Shown in pieces: positions 1 to 9,253 of a DNA stretch of 64,000 nt. Source of the DNA: Marinifilum sp965230805 (GTDB lineage: Bacteria > Bacteroidota > Bacteroidia > Bacteroidales > Marinifilaceae); contig NZ_OZ246019.1 of assembly GCF_965230805.1 (NCBI RefSeq), positions 248,001-312,000 on the forward strand. The letters run 5' to 3'. The position numbers and the translations under genes are program-made. Below the pieces are notes generated by a model that saw nothing but the letters and a program-made list of their open reading frames with translations, was not told the DNA's origin and did not search any database. The stretch's first letter is position 1, and the number at the start of each line of letters is the position of its first letter.

Positions 1-599
1 ACTCTTTTATCAGTTCTTTCCAAAAATGGCTTTACTAATTTTAAAACAGCATCTGGTTCCAAAATAGAATCAGCATCAATTGCCATAAATAAATCTTTAT
101 CGGATACATTTATAGCCGCATTTAATGCATCTGCTTTGCCCCCATTCTCTTTATCAACAACAATTAAATTTGAGTAAGTTTCAATTTTAGATTTATAAAT
201 TCCACGAACCTCTTTCGTTTCAATTTCCTGATTTAATGCAAAATCAACTCGCTCTAAATTAAATGCTTCCTCTAATTCTTCGAAAGTATTATCAGTACTC
301 CCATCATTTACAACTATTACATCAAAATTATTGTAATGGATAGTATATATGGATTCAACATTATCAACAATGGTTTTTGCCTCATTAAAAGCAGGAACCA
401 ATACAGAAACAGAAGGTGCTAAAGGTGAGTCAAGAATTACACTATAATCAACAAAACTATTCTTTTTAAGGTAATGATTTAAAGCAATACCAGAGACAAT
501 ACTTAGAGCTGTATAACTAAATATCAACAGGAATGCATATGATATAAATATCTTATCCAGAAAATAGCTTATAAAGCTTATTAATTCGTCGTAATTCAT
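1..599 (-). CDS. Membrane glycosyltransferase family 2, exopolysaccharide synthase type (3' end outside window)
   Basis: This gene starts at 599 and runs off the window edge, so about 199 N-terminal residues are visible. A hydrophobic helix (about residues 18-41) is followed by a GT-A domain: VPAFNEA near 68-74, the VVNDGSTDN nucleotide-binding segment near 96-104, GGKADALN near 153-160 and the DADS metal-binding motif near 175-178. These are the hallmarks of processive GT2 enzymes such as PgaC and hyaluronan synthases, which polymerise sugars at the inner membrane. The QxxRW motif would lie outside. Its ATG overlaps the stop of the upstream HEAT-repeat gene (ATGA), so the two are translationally coupled, and the YaiO-like protein lies in the same operon. 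The substrate cannot be deduced. Confidence 0.85.
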   Translation of the reverse strand, partial: MNYDELISFISYFLDKIFISYAFLLIFSYTALSIVSGIALNHYLKKNSFVDYSVILDSPLAPSVSVLVPAFNEAKTIVDNVESIYTIHYNNFDVIVVNDGSTDNTFEELEEAFNLERVDFALNQEIETKEVRGIYKSKIETYSNLIVVDKENGGKADALNAAINVSDKDLFMAIDADSILEPDAVLKLVKPFLERTDKR

Positions 600-1789
600 A
601 TTCTAGGATCTAATACATGGTTGATAATCCCTTTCAACTGCTCATCAGCATCAATTGTTAATGCGTTTAATCTATTCTGTCCCGTTTCTCCTAATTTTAA
701 AATTGATTTACAAGATTCCATTCTAATTTTAAACTCATCGCTTTTTAGCTTATCTTCCAAGAAATTAAGCTCTGTTTCCATTCTTAATTGTCCTATAGAC
801 CTTAGAATATTTAATTGATTCGGTAATTCTTCCAAATGATAAACCTCCTTTAGCTTTGCTATCGCTTCATAACTTTCTAGATCAACTAAGGTCTTTATTA
901 CTTTTCCTTTAACGAAGTCATTGTCGTGATTTATTAATTCCAACACTTTGGAAACTGCTTCTTTTTGCTTCAGAATTCTTATCATGTCTAAACTAAACAT
1001 GACAACTGAATCATTCCAATGATTAAGCCATAAATGAAATTCCGGAATCTCAATTCGATTCTTTCTTATTAAATCAAATACATTTATCTGCTCCCAAACA
1101 GTAAAAACTTTTTCTTGGCTATCCAAAAATGCAAAAGGAACAAATGGAAGCAACTTTATTAATCCCATTTGCGCCTCAATTCGCAATATATCATTACTTT
1201 TTTGTTGATACGAAATGATTTTTTGGTTCTCGGACTTAACCCTCATATGGCTTAGCTCACGAATCCCAAAAATCTTTTTATTCCACGAAAGCATATTTAG
1301 TTTTCGTATTGATTCCTTGTTTAATTCCAAATCTATATACAAATTCCTTATTTTATCGCTAACCTCCTTATTTTCTGCTTTATCAATATCAACCAAAACA
1401 TCAATCATCACATTACGATGAAAACGACTGGTATTCAATTTGTCTATATCTGCGACCTCATCTTTCTCTTTACTTCCTATCAAAAATCCTATTACTAATT
1501 GCGAATATTTTATATGCAATTGGTTGTATTTGGTTTTTTTATAGGATAAATACAATTTAGATATAAGTATCGTGGGCAAAAGTACAATTAACGATACAAA
1601 AAAAATCATAATCATATAAATAATCATACGATTCAAGGCATTGTAAGGCAATCTCTCGAATATATAATCAAGAACAGATTGTATCGTTCTAACAAAATCG
1701 TTTACAAAATCCAATACAATAAAAAATTGATCAAAAACAGTTTTGAACCACTCAAGCAATTCAAATTGGATAATATATTCATTAAACAT
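596..1789 (-). CDS. Membrane-anchored HEAT-repeat protein of an exopolysaccharide operon
   Basis: This 397-residue protein has an amphipathic N-terminus, one strong transmembrane helix (about residues 54-77) and a long alpha-helical cytoplasmic part. The C-terminal third (about 265-395) shows short paired helices of HEAT type, for example around VSKVLELINHDNDFVKGKVIKTL... and the following units. HEAT domains usually act as protein-protein scaffolds. It sits between the YaiO-like gene and the GT2 synthase and overlaps the latter by 3 bases, so it is probably a membrane scaffold for that synthase. That role is inference from context; no catalytic motif is seen. Confidence 0.7.
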   Translation of the reverse strand: MFNEYIIQFELLEWFKTVFDQFFIVLDFVNDFVRTIQSVLDYIFERLPYNALNRMIIYMIMIFFVSLIVLLPTILISKLYLSYKKTKYNQLHIKYSQLVIGFLIGSKEKDEVADIDKLNTSRFHRNVMIDVLVDIDKAENKEVSDKIRNLYIDLELNKESIRKLNMLSWNKKIFGIRELSHMRVKSENQKIISYQQKSNDILRIEAQMGLIKLLPFVPFAFLDSQEKVFTVWEQINVFDLIRKNRIEIPEFHLWLNHWNDSVVMFSLDMIRILKQKEAVSKVLELINHDNDFVKGKVIKTLVDLESYEAIAKLKEVYHLEELPNQLNILRSIGQLRMETELNFLEDKLKSDEFKIRMESCKSILKLGETGQNRLNALTIDADEQLKGIINHVLDPRI

Positions 1790-1790
1790 C

Positions 1791-1910
1791 TTAATCGTTT
1801 CTAATATTCAACTCTTTTTTTACTTCATAAATTCTTCTATGAGTAAATTTTTTTAGTCTGGGAATAAAAACTCCCGGATCAAAGTTCAGTTCCGACTGCA
1901 CTCTTTCCAT
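1791..1910 (-). pseudogene. 39-codon ORF, possible C-terminal remnant of a lost operon gene
   Basis: Between the YaiO-like and HEAT genes a 39-codon minus-strand frame runs from an ATG at 1910 to TAA at 1791. Its sequence (MERVQSELNFDPGVF..., then a basic tail) looks like the end of a folded protein rather than random DNA. The same frame continues seven codons upstream before a TAG. The remaining ~160 bases to the YaiO-like gene have stops in all frames. I infer that another gene, perhaps a regulator, once stood here and was mostly deleted. It may instead be a genuine short peptide gene. Confidence 0.3.
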
Positions 1911-2068
1911 TATCCTGCTGATTAGATGCAACTAAAGCAGGCAGTTGTATCATGCAACATAGCAAAATGAGTACAAGTTTTTCATTTGTCAGATGGAAGC
2001 TGCAAGATCTAAATAATCATTATCCTGTGTGTTTCATAATCATTTTAATCTTGCTCGTTTCATATAAA

Positions 2069-3367
2069 TTATAATTGATATGATAGCTTCACTGAGAATG
2101 TTAGGATTCCTCTTTTTTCATCTACCTCATATTCTTCCTTTTCATAGCCAGTGCGCAACAAATAAGTTAGTCGCTTATCAATCAATTGATCCTGATAAGC
2201 TAAACGAACAGTCCAACTTTCATACTTATAGGTTTCAAAGTTTGAAACATTACCTCTTGCCTCATCAGGAGAAGTACCAGTTCCTAGTTCCAATCCAATG
2301 TACTGCTTCGCATCCCTTAAATACCTTCTGGTTATAAAAAATACCGACCTTGATACTTCACTATCTTTTGGAGTGAAATATCCTCTTAGCGAAAACCAGT
2401 AATTGCGATAGTATTTTCCCACTGAACCAGTATAGATATAAACATTTTTGTAATCTGAACTTCTATCAAATCTCAAAAAACGCATACCCATAGAAAGTTC
2501 AATATTTGAAGGTAACTTTTGATAAAATTCAGCTCCAGCTCTATGCTCTGGAAACAAATTATCGGGTGAATATCCATAATTCAGATACAAATAATTTGTT
2601 GAGGAAACCCTCGGATAGGCTACAATTTCATATTGTTTGGAAATATCCTTAGACCACAAAGATTCACCCTGCCCTACTAAATCACCAAAATTAAGCTTAC
2701 CTGTTATACTTCCCCACAAATTTCTTCGCATTAATTGAAATGAAGTAACATGCCATCTTCGTACATAGGGTTCTTCGAAATGCTCAAAGTCGTGCTTTAC
2801 TATTAATGAATATTTTCTTCTTCCAGATTTATATGCCTTAAACAGTTGAATACCTTCTTCACTACCTGGGTTAATTTCCAATAATTCATTTATAGTCTGT
2901 AAAGACTTTGCTTCCAATCCTTTTTCTTTCTGTAATATAATTTTCTTTAGAAGAATATCTTCTTCTCTTGGATAAAATGATTGACCATATTCACAATAAA
3001 ACAAAGCTTGTGATATATCACCTGCCCATTTCTCAAGATCAATCAGAGCCAAGATAGCATCTTTATTATCGTAATCTTTATCTAAAACAGTTTGTAATTC
3101 TTTTCTTCCTTTATCGTAAGATTTATCCCAAGCAAAAGTTCTTCCAATTAGGATTCTGGCATCATAATAATCAGGATTTCCCTTAAGAATTTCATAGCAA
3201 ATCTTCCTTGCTTCTTGCCTGTTTCCATTAAATGCCAGCTGCCTGGCTTTTCCATATTTAACCGTTACAGATCCCGATTTTAAGCTATCAATTTCCTGTG
3301 CACTTATTAGACTAGAGTACACTACAAGAATACAGGTGATAATACTAAGGGGTAAAAATTTTGCCAT
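2069..3367 (-). CDS. YaiO-family outer membrane beta-barrel protein with TPR domain
   Basis: This 432-residue protein has a signal peptide (cleavage after about residue 23, ...LISAQ), then TPR-like helices (about 37-165; the segment RILIGRTFAWDKSYDKG is typical), then a C-terminal half of alternating aromatic beta strands ending in ...SVKLSYQL, as expected for an outer membrane barrel. This TPR plus YaiO barrel architecture is common in Bacteroidota. It resembles the periplasm-spanning exporters PgaA and BcsC in outline. Neighbours are a GT2 synthase and a HEAT membrane protein, so it probably guides a polysaccharide across the outer membrane. The family is clear; the transported polymer is not known. 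Confidence 0.8.
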   Translation of the reverse strand: MAKFLPLSIITCILVVYSSLISAQEIDSLKSGSVTVKYGKARQLAFNGNRQEARKICYEILKGNPDYYDARILIGRTFAWDKSYDKGRKELQTVLDKDYDNKDAILALIDLEKWAGDISQALFYCEYGQSFYPREEDILLKKIILQKEKGLEAKSLQTINELLEINPGSEEGIQLFKAYKSGRRKYSLIVKHDFEHFEEPYVRRWHVTSFQLMRRNLWGSITGKLNFGDLVGQGESLWSKDISKQYEIVAYPRVSSTNYLYLNYGYSPDNLFPEHRAGAEFYQKLPSNIELSMGMRFLRFDRSSDYKNVYIYTGSVGKYYRNYWFSLRGYFTPKDSEVSRSVFFITRRYLRDAKQYIGLELGTGTSPDEARGNVSNFETYKYESWTVRLAYQDQLIDKRLTYLLRTGYEKEEYEVDEKRGILTFSVKLSYQL

Positions 3368-3400
3368 ACTAATCCTTACTAGATTTATTTTAAATAATTA

Positions 3401-4573
3401 TTAATCAAGATATCTTTTCTTTCGTTCTTTCTTGGCACTAATACTGTCCATCACAGTTTCCATAAATGGTCTATAATACCTCCAGAAAAACATCTTTCGA
3501 TCAATAACTTGATCTGAACTATAAAATGCTTCACTTATTTTTTCAACACCCTTAAAATATGAGGAGTAAATTCCAATTTGATTATCGGAGAAATCAAAAG
3601 AAAAATAGAGAAATCTGTAATCTTTATCATGCTCAATTATTGCTGGAAACTGTATTGGCACTTGTAATGAATCCATCAACTCTTTCCCTTTATCATTGAC
3701 ATCAATTTTAAAATTAGCCAGTACATGATTCCTATTATCTATTTGATTAATATCAAACCAATATGGATAGTAAATTTGCTTAGGCACATTATACTCCAAC
3801 TGGGTACTTAATTCTGATATTAGAATTGGAAACCTTTCTTTTAAATGTGTTTTCTCTTCTAAAATTACTATTCTTTCTTTATTATCAACCAATACAATTC
3901 CTCCTTTACTAAAATTGTATTCCGTTTTGTAGTTTTTTTTATAGAGTTCAGGTATCCATTTGGGAATTTCAGGAGTTTTCGCCGTGTCAAGTGTTGGATA
4001 ATATTTACCAATCCAACCACTCCACTTAACACCAAGCAGTTCTTCTGTTTGTCTTCTAATTACAGAAGAAGTTGGAGAAGCAAACAAGTTAAACTCAGCG
4101 ATAATGGTTTTGCCTTTTCTCTTTAATTCTCTTAATAAATTAAACTCTTCGGCTTGCAAACCTCCATAAAAGAATGAGATTGTATCTTTTCCATGGTCAG
4201 GATGATCTTCCCAATTTGAACTGTAAATTCCATAAGTATCTGCAAAAAACACAACATCCATAGAATCAGCTAGCCTAGGACTACATCTTTCACCATATAT
4301 TCCCAAATCTTTAATTACATACTTTCCATTCTCTCCCGGATGAAAGCCTAAAAAATCCTCGGCAAAGTCATACTCATCTCCTGTACTTTTAACCCATTTA
4401 TTTTGATTAACAAGCCAAAAAAATGACAAATGCTCAGAAAAGCTCTTTTCCGGAGTTGTCTTATCTATAACGAGCAAATTTATTGGGATGTCTTTCTCAA
4501 CTTTCCATAAGATCCACGATATTACCGGAACAACTAAAATGAGTAAAACCAATATCCTCACTAACTTCCACAT
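3401..4573 (-). CDS. Unknown N-terminally anchored envelope protein, first gene of the exopolysaccharide operon
   Basis: I do not recognise a named family with certainty. The 390-residue protein has a single N-terminal hydrophobic helix (about residues 5-23) and then a soluble, presumably periplasmic, alpha/beta domain. Segments such as VVFFADTYGIY (about 107-117), FFYGGLQAEE, GKTIIAEFNLFASPTS and LLGVKWSGWIGKYY suggest a Rossmann-like or glutamine-amidotransferase-like fold, but I see no convincing catalytic triad. The gene lies 33 bases upstream of the YaiO-like gene on the same strand and probably begins the operon. A carbohydrate-modifying or regulatory role in polymer export is possible but unproven. 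Confidence 0.6.
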   Translation of the reverse strand: MWKLVRILVLLILVVPVISWILWKVEKDIPINLLVIDKTTPEKSFSEHLSFFWLVNQNKWVKSTGDEYDFAEDFLGFHPGENGKYVIKDLGIYGERCSPRLADSMDVVFFADTYGIYSSNWEDHPDHGKDTISFFYGGLQAEEFNLLRELKRKGKTIIAEFNLFASPTSSVIRRQTEELLGVKWSGWIGKYYPTLDTAKTPEIPKWIPELYKKNYKTEYNFSKGGIVLVDNKERIVILEEKTHLKERFPILISELSTQLEYNVPKQIYYPYWFDINQIDNRNHVLANFKIDVNDKGKELMDSLQVPIQFPAIIEHDKDYRFLYFSFDFSDNQIGIYSSYFKGVEKISEAFYSSDQVIDRKMFFWRYYRPFMETVMDSISAKKERKKRYLD

Positions 4574-4774
4574 TTGCTTTTTTTTACTTTAAATTACTTA
4601 TTATTCACAGTTATAACGGAAATATCACCAAATAAGTTATCCTTTTTTTTATAAGTATTTTTAATTAATCTATATAATGAGTATTTTCCTATTCGATATT
4701 AATATGTATTTTCTATAAATCCCAATATTTAATTTATTATTATTTTTTAGTTTATCAATTAAAATTAATCAACC

Positions 4775-5224
4775 ATGAAAAAGTTATTAAGTATTTTTTT
4801 TATCACAAGCTTTATCTGTGCATCTTCATTCTTAAATTGTAGTGCAAAGCAAATTTTAGATTCAAAGCCTACTGAGAAGATGACAGAAAGCAAAAAACTT
4901 GCAGTAGTTTGGACGAGTGGTGACAAAGATGTTGCAGAAAAAATGGTTTTTATGTACACATTTAATGCAGCCAAGCACAAATGGTGGGATCAAATCAATT
5001 TTATCATTTGGGGACCATCATCTAAACTTTTAAGTGAAGATAAAGATCTCCAAGAATACATTTCTAAAATGATGAAAGTGGGAATTAATGTTTATGCGTG
5101 TAAAGCTTGTGCAGACTTATATGGTGTGTCAGAATCATTAGAAAAAATTGGGGTGGATGTAAAATACATGGGTAAACCATTAACCGAATATCTTCAATCA
5201 GACTTTAAAGTAATGACATTTTAA
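4775..5224 (+). CDS. DsrE-like exported protein
   Basis: This 149-residue protein starts with a hydrophobic leader ending in a possible lipobox (FLNC at about residues 19-22), so it is probably exported, perhaps as a lipoprotein. The rest matches the DsrE/DsrF-like alpha/beta fold: a first strand LAVVWTSGD, a central strand INFIIWGPSSKLL, a YACKACADLYGV segment with two cysteines, and the C-terminal DVKYMGKPLTEYL. DsrE-family proteins carry sulfur on conserved cysteines in some pathways, but the function of exported stand-alone members is unclear. It is followed after 11 bases by the DUF2461 gene and is probably co-transcribed with it. Confidence 0.7.
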   Translation: MKKLLSIFFITSFICASSFLNCSAKQILDSKPTEKMTESKKLAVVWTSGDKDVAEKMVFMYTFNAAKHKWWDQINFIIWGPSSKLLSEDKDLQEYISKMMKVGINVYACKACADLYGVSESLEKIGVDVKYMGKPLTEYLQSDFKVMTF

Positions 5225-5235
5225 AAAAAAAATCC

Positions 5236-5898
5236 ATGCTTAATCAAGCAATACTTGTCTTTTTAAAGGAACTTCGAGATAATAACAATCGAGAATGGTT
5301 TCATATTAACAAGAAGAAATACGAAGAGGCAAAAAAGGGTTTTGAGCTTTTTATAGAATTGAGCATTGAGCAAATTAAAGCTTTCGATCCAAATATATCT
5401 GGTTTACGAGCTAAAGATTGTTTATTTCGGATTTATCGAGATGTTCGATTCTCGGAAGATAAACGACCATACAAAACGAATTTTGGAGCTTTTGTGTCAA
5501 AAAATGGCAGAAAAAGTAGCTATGGTGGATATTATATTCATATCGAACCCGGACAGTGCTTTCTTGGCGGTGGATGTTACATGCCTGCTTCGAATGTTCT
5601 TAAAGCAATACGAACAGAAATATTTCACCATCCTGAAGAATTTAGAGGTATAATTGAAAATTCTGAATTCAAAAGTCATTTCACAGAAATGTATGGAGAG
5701 AAACTTAAAACTGCGCCACGAGGATTTCCAAAAGACTTCGAGCATATAGATTTACTAAATTACAAGCACTATGCAGTTAGTAAAATGATTGATGATAAAA
5801 CTGTTATTTCCGATCAATTTGTTCAGGAAATCGACAATTCATTTAAAGCATTGCAACCTCTAAACAGGTTTTTAAACGAAATTGTACAAGATTTATAA
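5236..5898 (+). CDS. DUF2461 family protein
   Basis: A 220-residue protein of the usual length for the DUF2461/TIGR02453 family. Diagnostic features are the N-terminal LRDNNNREWFHINKK segment, the central RIYRDVRFSEDKRPYKTN motif (about residues 65-82), and the GGYYIHIEPGQCFLGGGCYMP strand pair that follows. The biochemical role of the family is not established. The gene follows the DsrE-like gene closely and ends just before a strong terminator at 5911, so it closes that transcription unit. Confidence 0.85.
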   Translation: MLNQAILVFLKELRDNNNREWFHINKKKYEEAKKGFELFIELSIEQIKAFDPNISGLRAKDCLFRIYRDVRFSEDKRPYKTNFGAFVSKNGRKSSYGGYYIHIEPGQCFLGGGCYMPASNVLKAIRTEIFHHPEEFRGIIENSEFKSHFTEMYGEKLKTAPRGFPKDFEHIDLLNYKHYAVSKMIDDKTVISDQFVQEIDNSFKALQPLNRFLNEIVQDL

Positions 5899-5910
5899 AA
5901 CAAAATACCA

Positions 5911-5944
5911 AAAATGCCGTTTCATTTACTGAACGGCATTTTTT
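5911..5944 (+). terminator. Rho-independent terminator after the DUF2461 gene
   Basis: The arms AAAATGCCGTT and AACGGCATTTT are perfectly complementary around a 10-base loop and run into a T tract. It lies 13 bases after the DUF2461 stop codon. The AT-rich outer stem could also work in the other direction. Confidence 0.85.
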
Positions 5945-5990
5945 GAATAGTCTTATGCTTCAAATTATTTAGCGGTCGTAATACTAATAA

Positions 5991-6593
5991 ATGAACAATA
6001 CTAAGAATTACATATTACAAGTTGAAGAGTATGTTACCGATTTATTATGTGACTTGCCTGTTAATTTGTGCTACCACAACCTAAAACACACAAAAGAAGT
6101 GGTTGAAGCTTGTAAAATCTTAGCCAGAAAATCCCAACTTTCACCCAGTAATACCGAGCTTGTAATTATAGCAGCATGGTTTCATGATGCAGGACATGCG
6201 GTTACCTACTTTGGTCACGAAAAGGCTGGAACAGAAATTGCTGTAGACTTTTTAAGCAGAATTCATTACCCTAAATCCAAAATTAATAAGGTTGTAAATT
6301 GTATTTTAGCGACTCATTACCCTCCACGCCCACAAAATGAGCTTGAAAAGGTTCTTTGCGATGCTGATATGTATCACCTAAGCTTGGATGACTACGAATC
6401 AAGAAGCTTTTCTTTGAGAAAGGAATTGGAAACAGTAACCTCAACAGAAATTCCTAAACAGCATTGGTGCAATAAAAACATAGAATTCTTAAACGACCAC
6501 TGTTATTTCACCAACTACGGCAAAAAAGTATTGCAGTTTCTTAAGGAAAAAAATATCAAAAAGTACTTCACCTCACATTGCAAAAACTCCTAA
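5991..6593 (+). CDS. HD-domain phosphohydrolase-like protein
   Basis: A 200-residue cytoplasmic protein with a complete HD signature. A histidine lies in the YHNLKHTKEV helix (about residues 29-38), the metal-binding HDAGH motif is near 65-69, a further histidine is in ILATHYPPRP, and an acidic DADMYHL segment closes the site. HD domains are metal-dependent phosphohydrolases acting on nucleotides or signalling nucleotides; the substrate here cannot be read from sequence. The gene follows a terminator, so it has its own promoter, which I could not pinpoint. Confidence 0.8.
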   Translation: MNNTKNYILQVEEYVTDLLCDLPVNLCYHNLKHTKEVVEACKILARKSQLSPSNTELVIIAAWFHDAGHAVTYFGHEKAGTEIAVDFLSRIHYPKSKINKVVNCILATHYPPRPQNELEKVLCDADMYHLSLDDYESRSFSLRKELETVTSTEIPKQHWCNKNIEFLNDHCYFTNYGKKVLQFLKEKNIKKYFTSHCKNS

Positions 6594-6733
6594 AGGAAAA
6601 GTTGAGTTACTAAAATAGAACATCATTGAATACCTCCAATCTCAATCTTCATACATAAGAGTTATTTATCTAAATTGATTCTTAAATGATACTTTACTAC
6701 ATTAAATGCTTTATAATTTTAATCCCTAATTCT

Positions 6734-8745
6734 ATGAAACTTTTAACTGTACTCAGAGTGTTTATTGCTACTCTTTTGATTCTTTTTGCAAGTAAACAAT
6801 GCGTTGCTGCAAAAGCCCCAATAAAATTTGGAAAGGTGACAAAAGACGAATTACTAATGAATAGGTATGATAAGGATACATCTGCAATTGCTGTTTATTT
6901 ATGTGACTATGGTGTTAGTGAAATGCTATTTATGAATACTACAGGAAACTTTCAATACAATTTTACACTAGTACCCTCTTTAATATTTTAGTCGGTTACT
7001 AGTGATATTAAATATAAATACGAAAAAGCAATTACCATACTCAACGAATCAGGAGATAGGTATGCCGATGTTCATGTATATTACTCTAAAAATATGCCTG
7101 TAAGCAACTTACAAATCTCACTATATGACACTAATGGAATTCTAATAGAAAAGGTGAAATCATCTGAGATTAATGATTACAGTGCATCTGGGGAAAACAT
7201 GTTTACCGATTCAAGAATCAAACATTACGAACCCATTCAAAAAAATTATCCATACACAGTTGTTTGTTCGTATAACTTAAGCACCAATGAATTCTTTAAT
7301 ATCAATGATTGGCACCCATACAATGGCTCGAGGTGTTCCATAAATGAAAGTATATTTACAATATCTACAAACAATCCTGATAGCTTTAAGTATAAGATGC
7401 TTAATTCATCGTTGAAACCAATTATTACTGAAGACAGAGGAAGAAGTACCTACCTTTGGAAGATTTCAAATTTAAAAGCATACAAACCTGAATCTTACTC
7501 ATCCCCTATGGTTACTCTGACAGAGGTCCATATTTAAAATGTTCTCCAACCAAATTCCAATATGATAAAATACATGGCTCCACAAATTCTTGGAATGATC
7601 TTGCAAGTTGGTTCTCAAAATTGAACTATGGACGTGATGATCTTGATGAGAACACCAAAGCTGAAATCAAAAATTTGGTGAAAGACTGTAAAACCGATTT
7701 TGATAAAGTAAAGAAACTTTATGAATATCTTCAAAACAAGACTCGTTACGTTAGTATTCAAGTAGGTATTGGTGGGCAGCAACCATTTCCTGCCCAATAT
7801 GTTCAAGATAAATCCTATGGTGATTGCAAGGCTTTATCAAATTATATGAAAGCATTGTTAAAAACAGTTGATTTAACTTCCTACTATACGCTTATATACG
7901 CCGGAGACAAAACAAGAGAAATTGATACAAATTTTGTGAGTACTTTCGCCAATCATGCCATTTTAATGGTTCCATTGCAACAAGATACTATTTGGTTAGA
8001 ATGCACAGACAAATTTAGTCCTTGTGGTTATTTGGGAAGTTTTACCGATGACAGAACTGTTCTTGCTATTAATGAGAATGGTGGAGAACTGGTAAGAACT
8101 CCTTCGTACCAAATGTCTGATAATACTCAGAATAAAACCGGAGATATTAAAATCAATGCTGATGGCACTGCTAAAGCAAAAATCACTGAAAAATGCAGAG
8201 GATTACAATATGAATATATCGCAGGATTAACACATATAGGGCCAGAAGATCAGAAAAAGAAACTGTACAAGGACATTGATCTTCCTGACTTTAAAATTAA
8301 CAGTTTCGAAGCAAGCAAAGAGCTTACCAGAATTCCAAGCTCTAAACTAGAACTTGATCTGGACATTAGGAATTATTCTTCAAAATCGGGTGACAGATTG
8401 TTTGTGCCTCTTAATTTGATTACGAGAAGTACCAGCGTTCCCAAGAAAATTAAAAATCGTAAAACCAACATTTATTTCAAACGAGAATATTGCGATATCG
8501 ATACAATACAATTTACTTTACCAGAAGGTTATGAAATGGAAAGTATTCCTGAAAAGAAGCTTATTGAATCAGATTTTGGAAACTACATGAGTGAAGCAAT
8601 TCAAGAAGGGAACACAGTAAGCTATATCCGTAAAGTAGAATACAAAAAATTCGAATTCCCAGCCGAGAGATATGATGAATTGCGAAATTACAAAAAGGCA
8701 GTAGCACGGGCTGATAAGGCAAGGATGGTGCTTAGAAAATTGTAA
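6734..8745 (+). pseudogene. Broken DUF3857/transglutaminase-domain protein gene
   Basis: Three ORF pieces together give one exported DUF3857 plus transglutaminase-like protein. The start at 6734 (MKLLTVLRVF...) gives a signal peptide. An in-frame TAG at 6989-6991 interrupts the DUF3857 region; homologous sequence resumes in the same frame. A one-base frameshift near 7498 moves the frame just before SDRGPYLKCSPTKF. The last piece (to 8745) holds the transglutaminase core with the catalytic-Cys motif YGDCKAL and the FANHAIL histidine. It is clearly paralogous to the gene at 62525-64000, which shares LYEYLQN, GIGG and YGDCKAL. Two independent lesions argue for a true pseudogene rather than one sequencing error. 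Confidence 0.85.
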
Positions 8746-8794
8746 GTCTGTAAAATTTGAAGTGTCTGGAAGTGTTAATGAAAATAATAAGAAT

Positions 8795-9193
8795 ATGGCA
8801 ACAGTTAAGCATTTTGAAGAATTATTTATTTGGCAAGAAGGCAGAAAATAAACCAATCAAGTTTACTTTCATTGCAATAACCTAAAAGATTTCGCATTTA
8901 CAGATCAAATACAAAAAGCTTCATTTTCTGTAATGAACAATATTGCAGAAGGATTTGAACGATATGTTGATATCGAATTCAAACGATTTTTAGATATTTC
9001 GAAAGCATCTTGTGAAGAAGTTAGAAGCATGCTTTATCTTGCCAATGATTTGAAATACATAGATTCTTCAACTGTAGATACTTTACAGGAAAGCTGTCGT
9101 CTTTTATCGGCAGGAATTCAAAAACCAATAATTTCGATCAATAAAAAAATCGCAATAGCCAAACAAGCATTGCGATTCTTATATTTCTTATAA
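8795..9193 (+). pseudogene. Four-helix-bundle protein gene with premature stop
   Basis: From ATG 8795 the frame encodes the start of a four-helix-bundle (23S rRNA intervening-sequence type) protein, ...FEELFIWQEGRK, then meets TAA at 8849-8851. The same frame continues through FTDQIQKASFSVMNNIAEGFER, the family's hallmark helix, to 9193. One nonsense codon therefore breaks an otherwise full-length gene of about 132 codons. A restart at 8933 would remove helix 1 and is unlikely to be functional. It lies directly after another pseudogene. Confidence 0.8.
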
Positions 9194-9194
9194 A

Positions 9195-9251
9195 TCTTTT
9201 AACTTTTTCAAGACTCTTCGAGACTTTCTTGACTTTCCCAGACTGTTTGAC
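9195..9251. repeat. Degenerate AGACT/GACTTT short-repeat tract
   Basis: The spacer consists of imperfect units such as CAAGACTCTTCGAGACTTTC and TTGACTTTCCCAGACTG. Similar text recurs at 14689-14735 (AAGAGTCTGACAGTAGAAGG) and 37073-37111 (GTCTTGAAGAGTCTAGAAGA). It looks like a dispersed intergenic repeat family of this genome. Confidence 0.4.
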
Positions 9252-9253
9252 TA

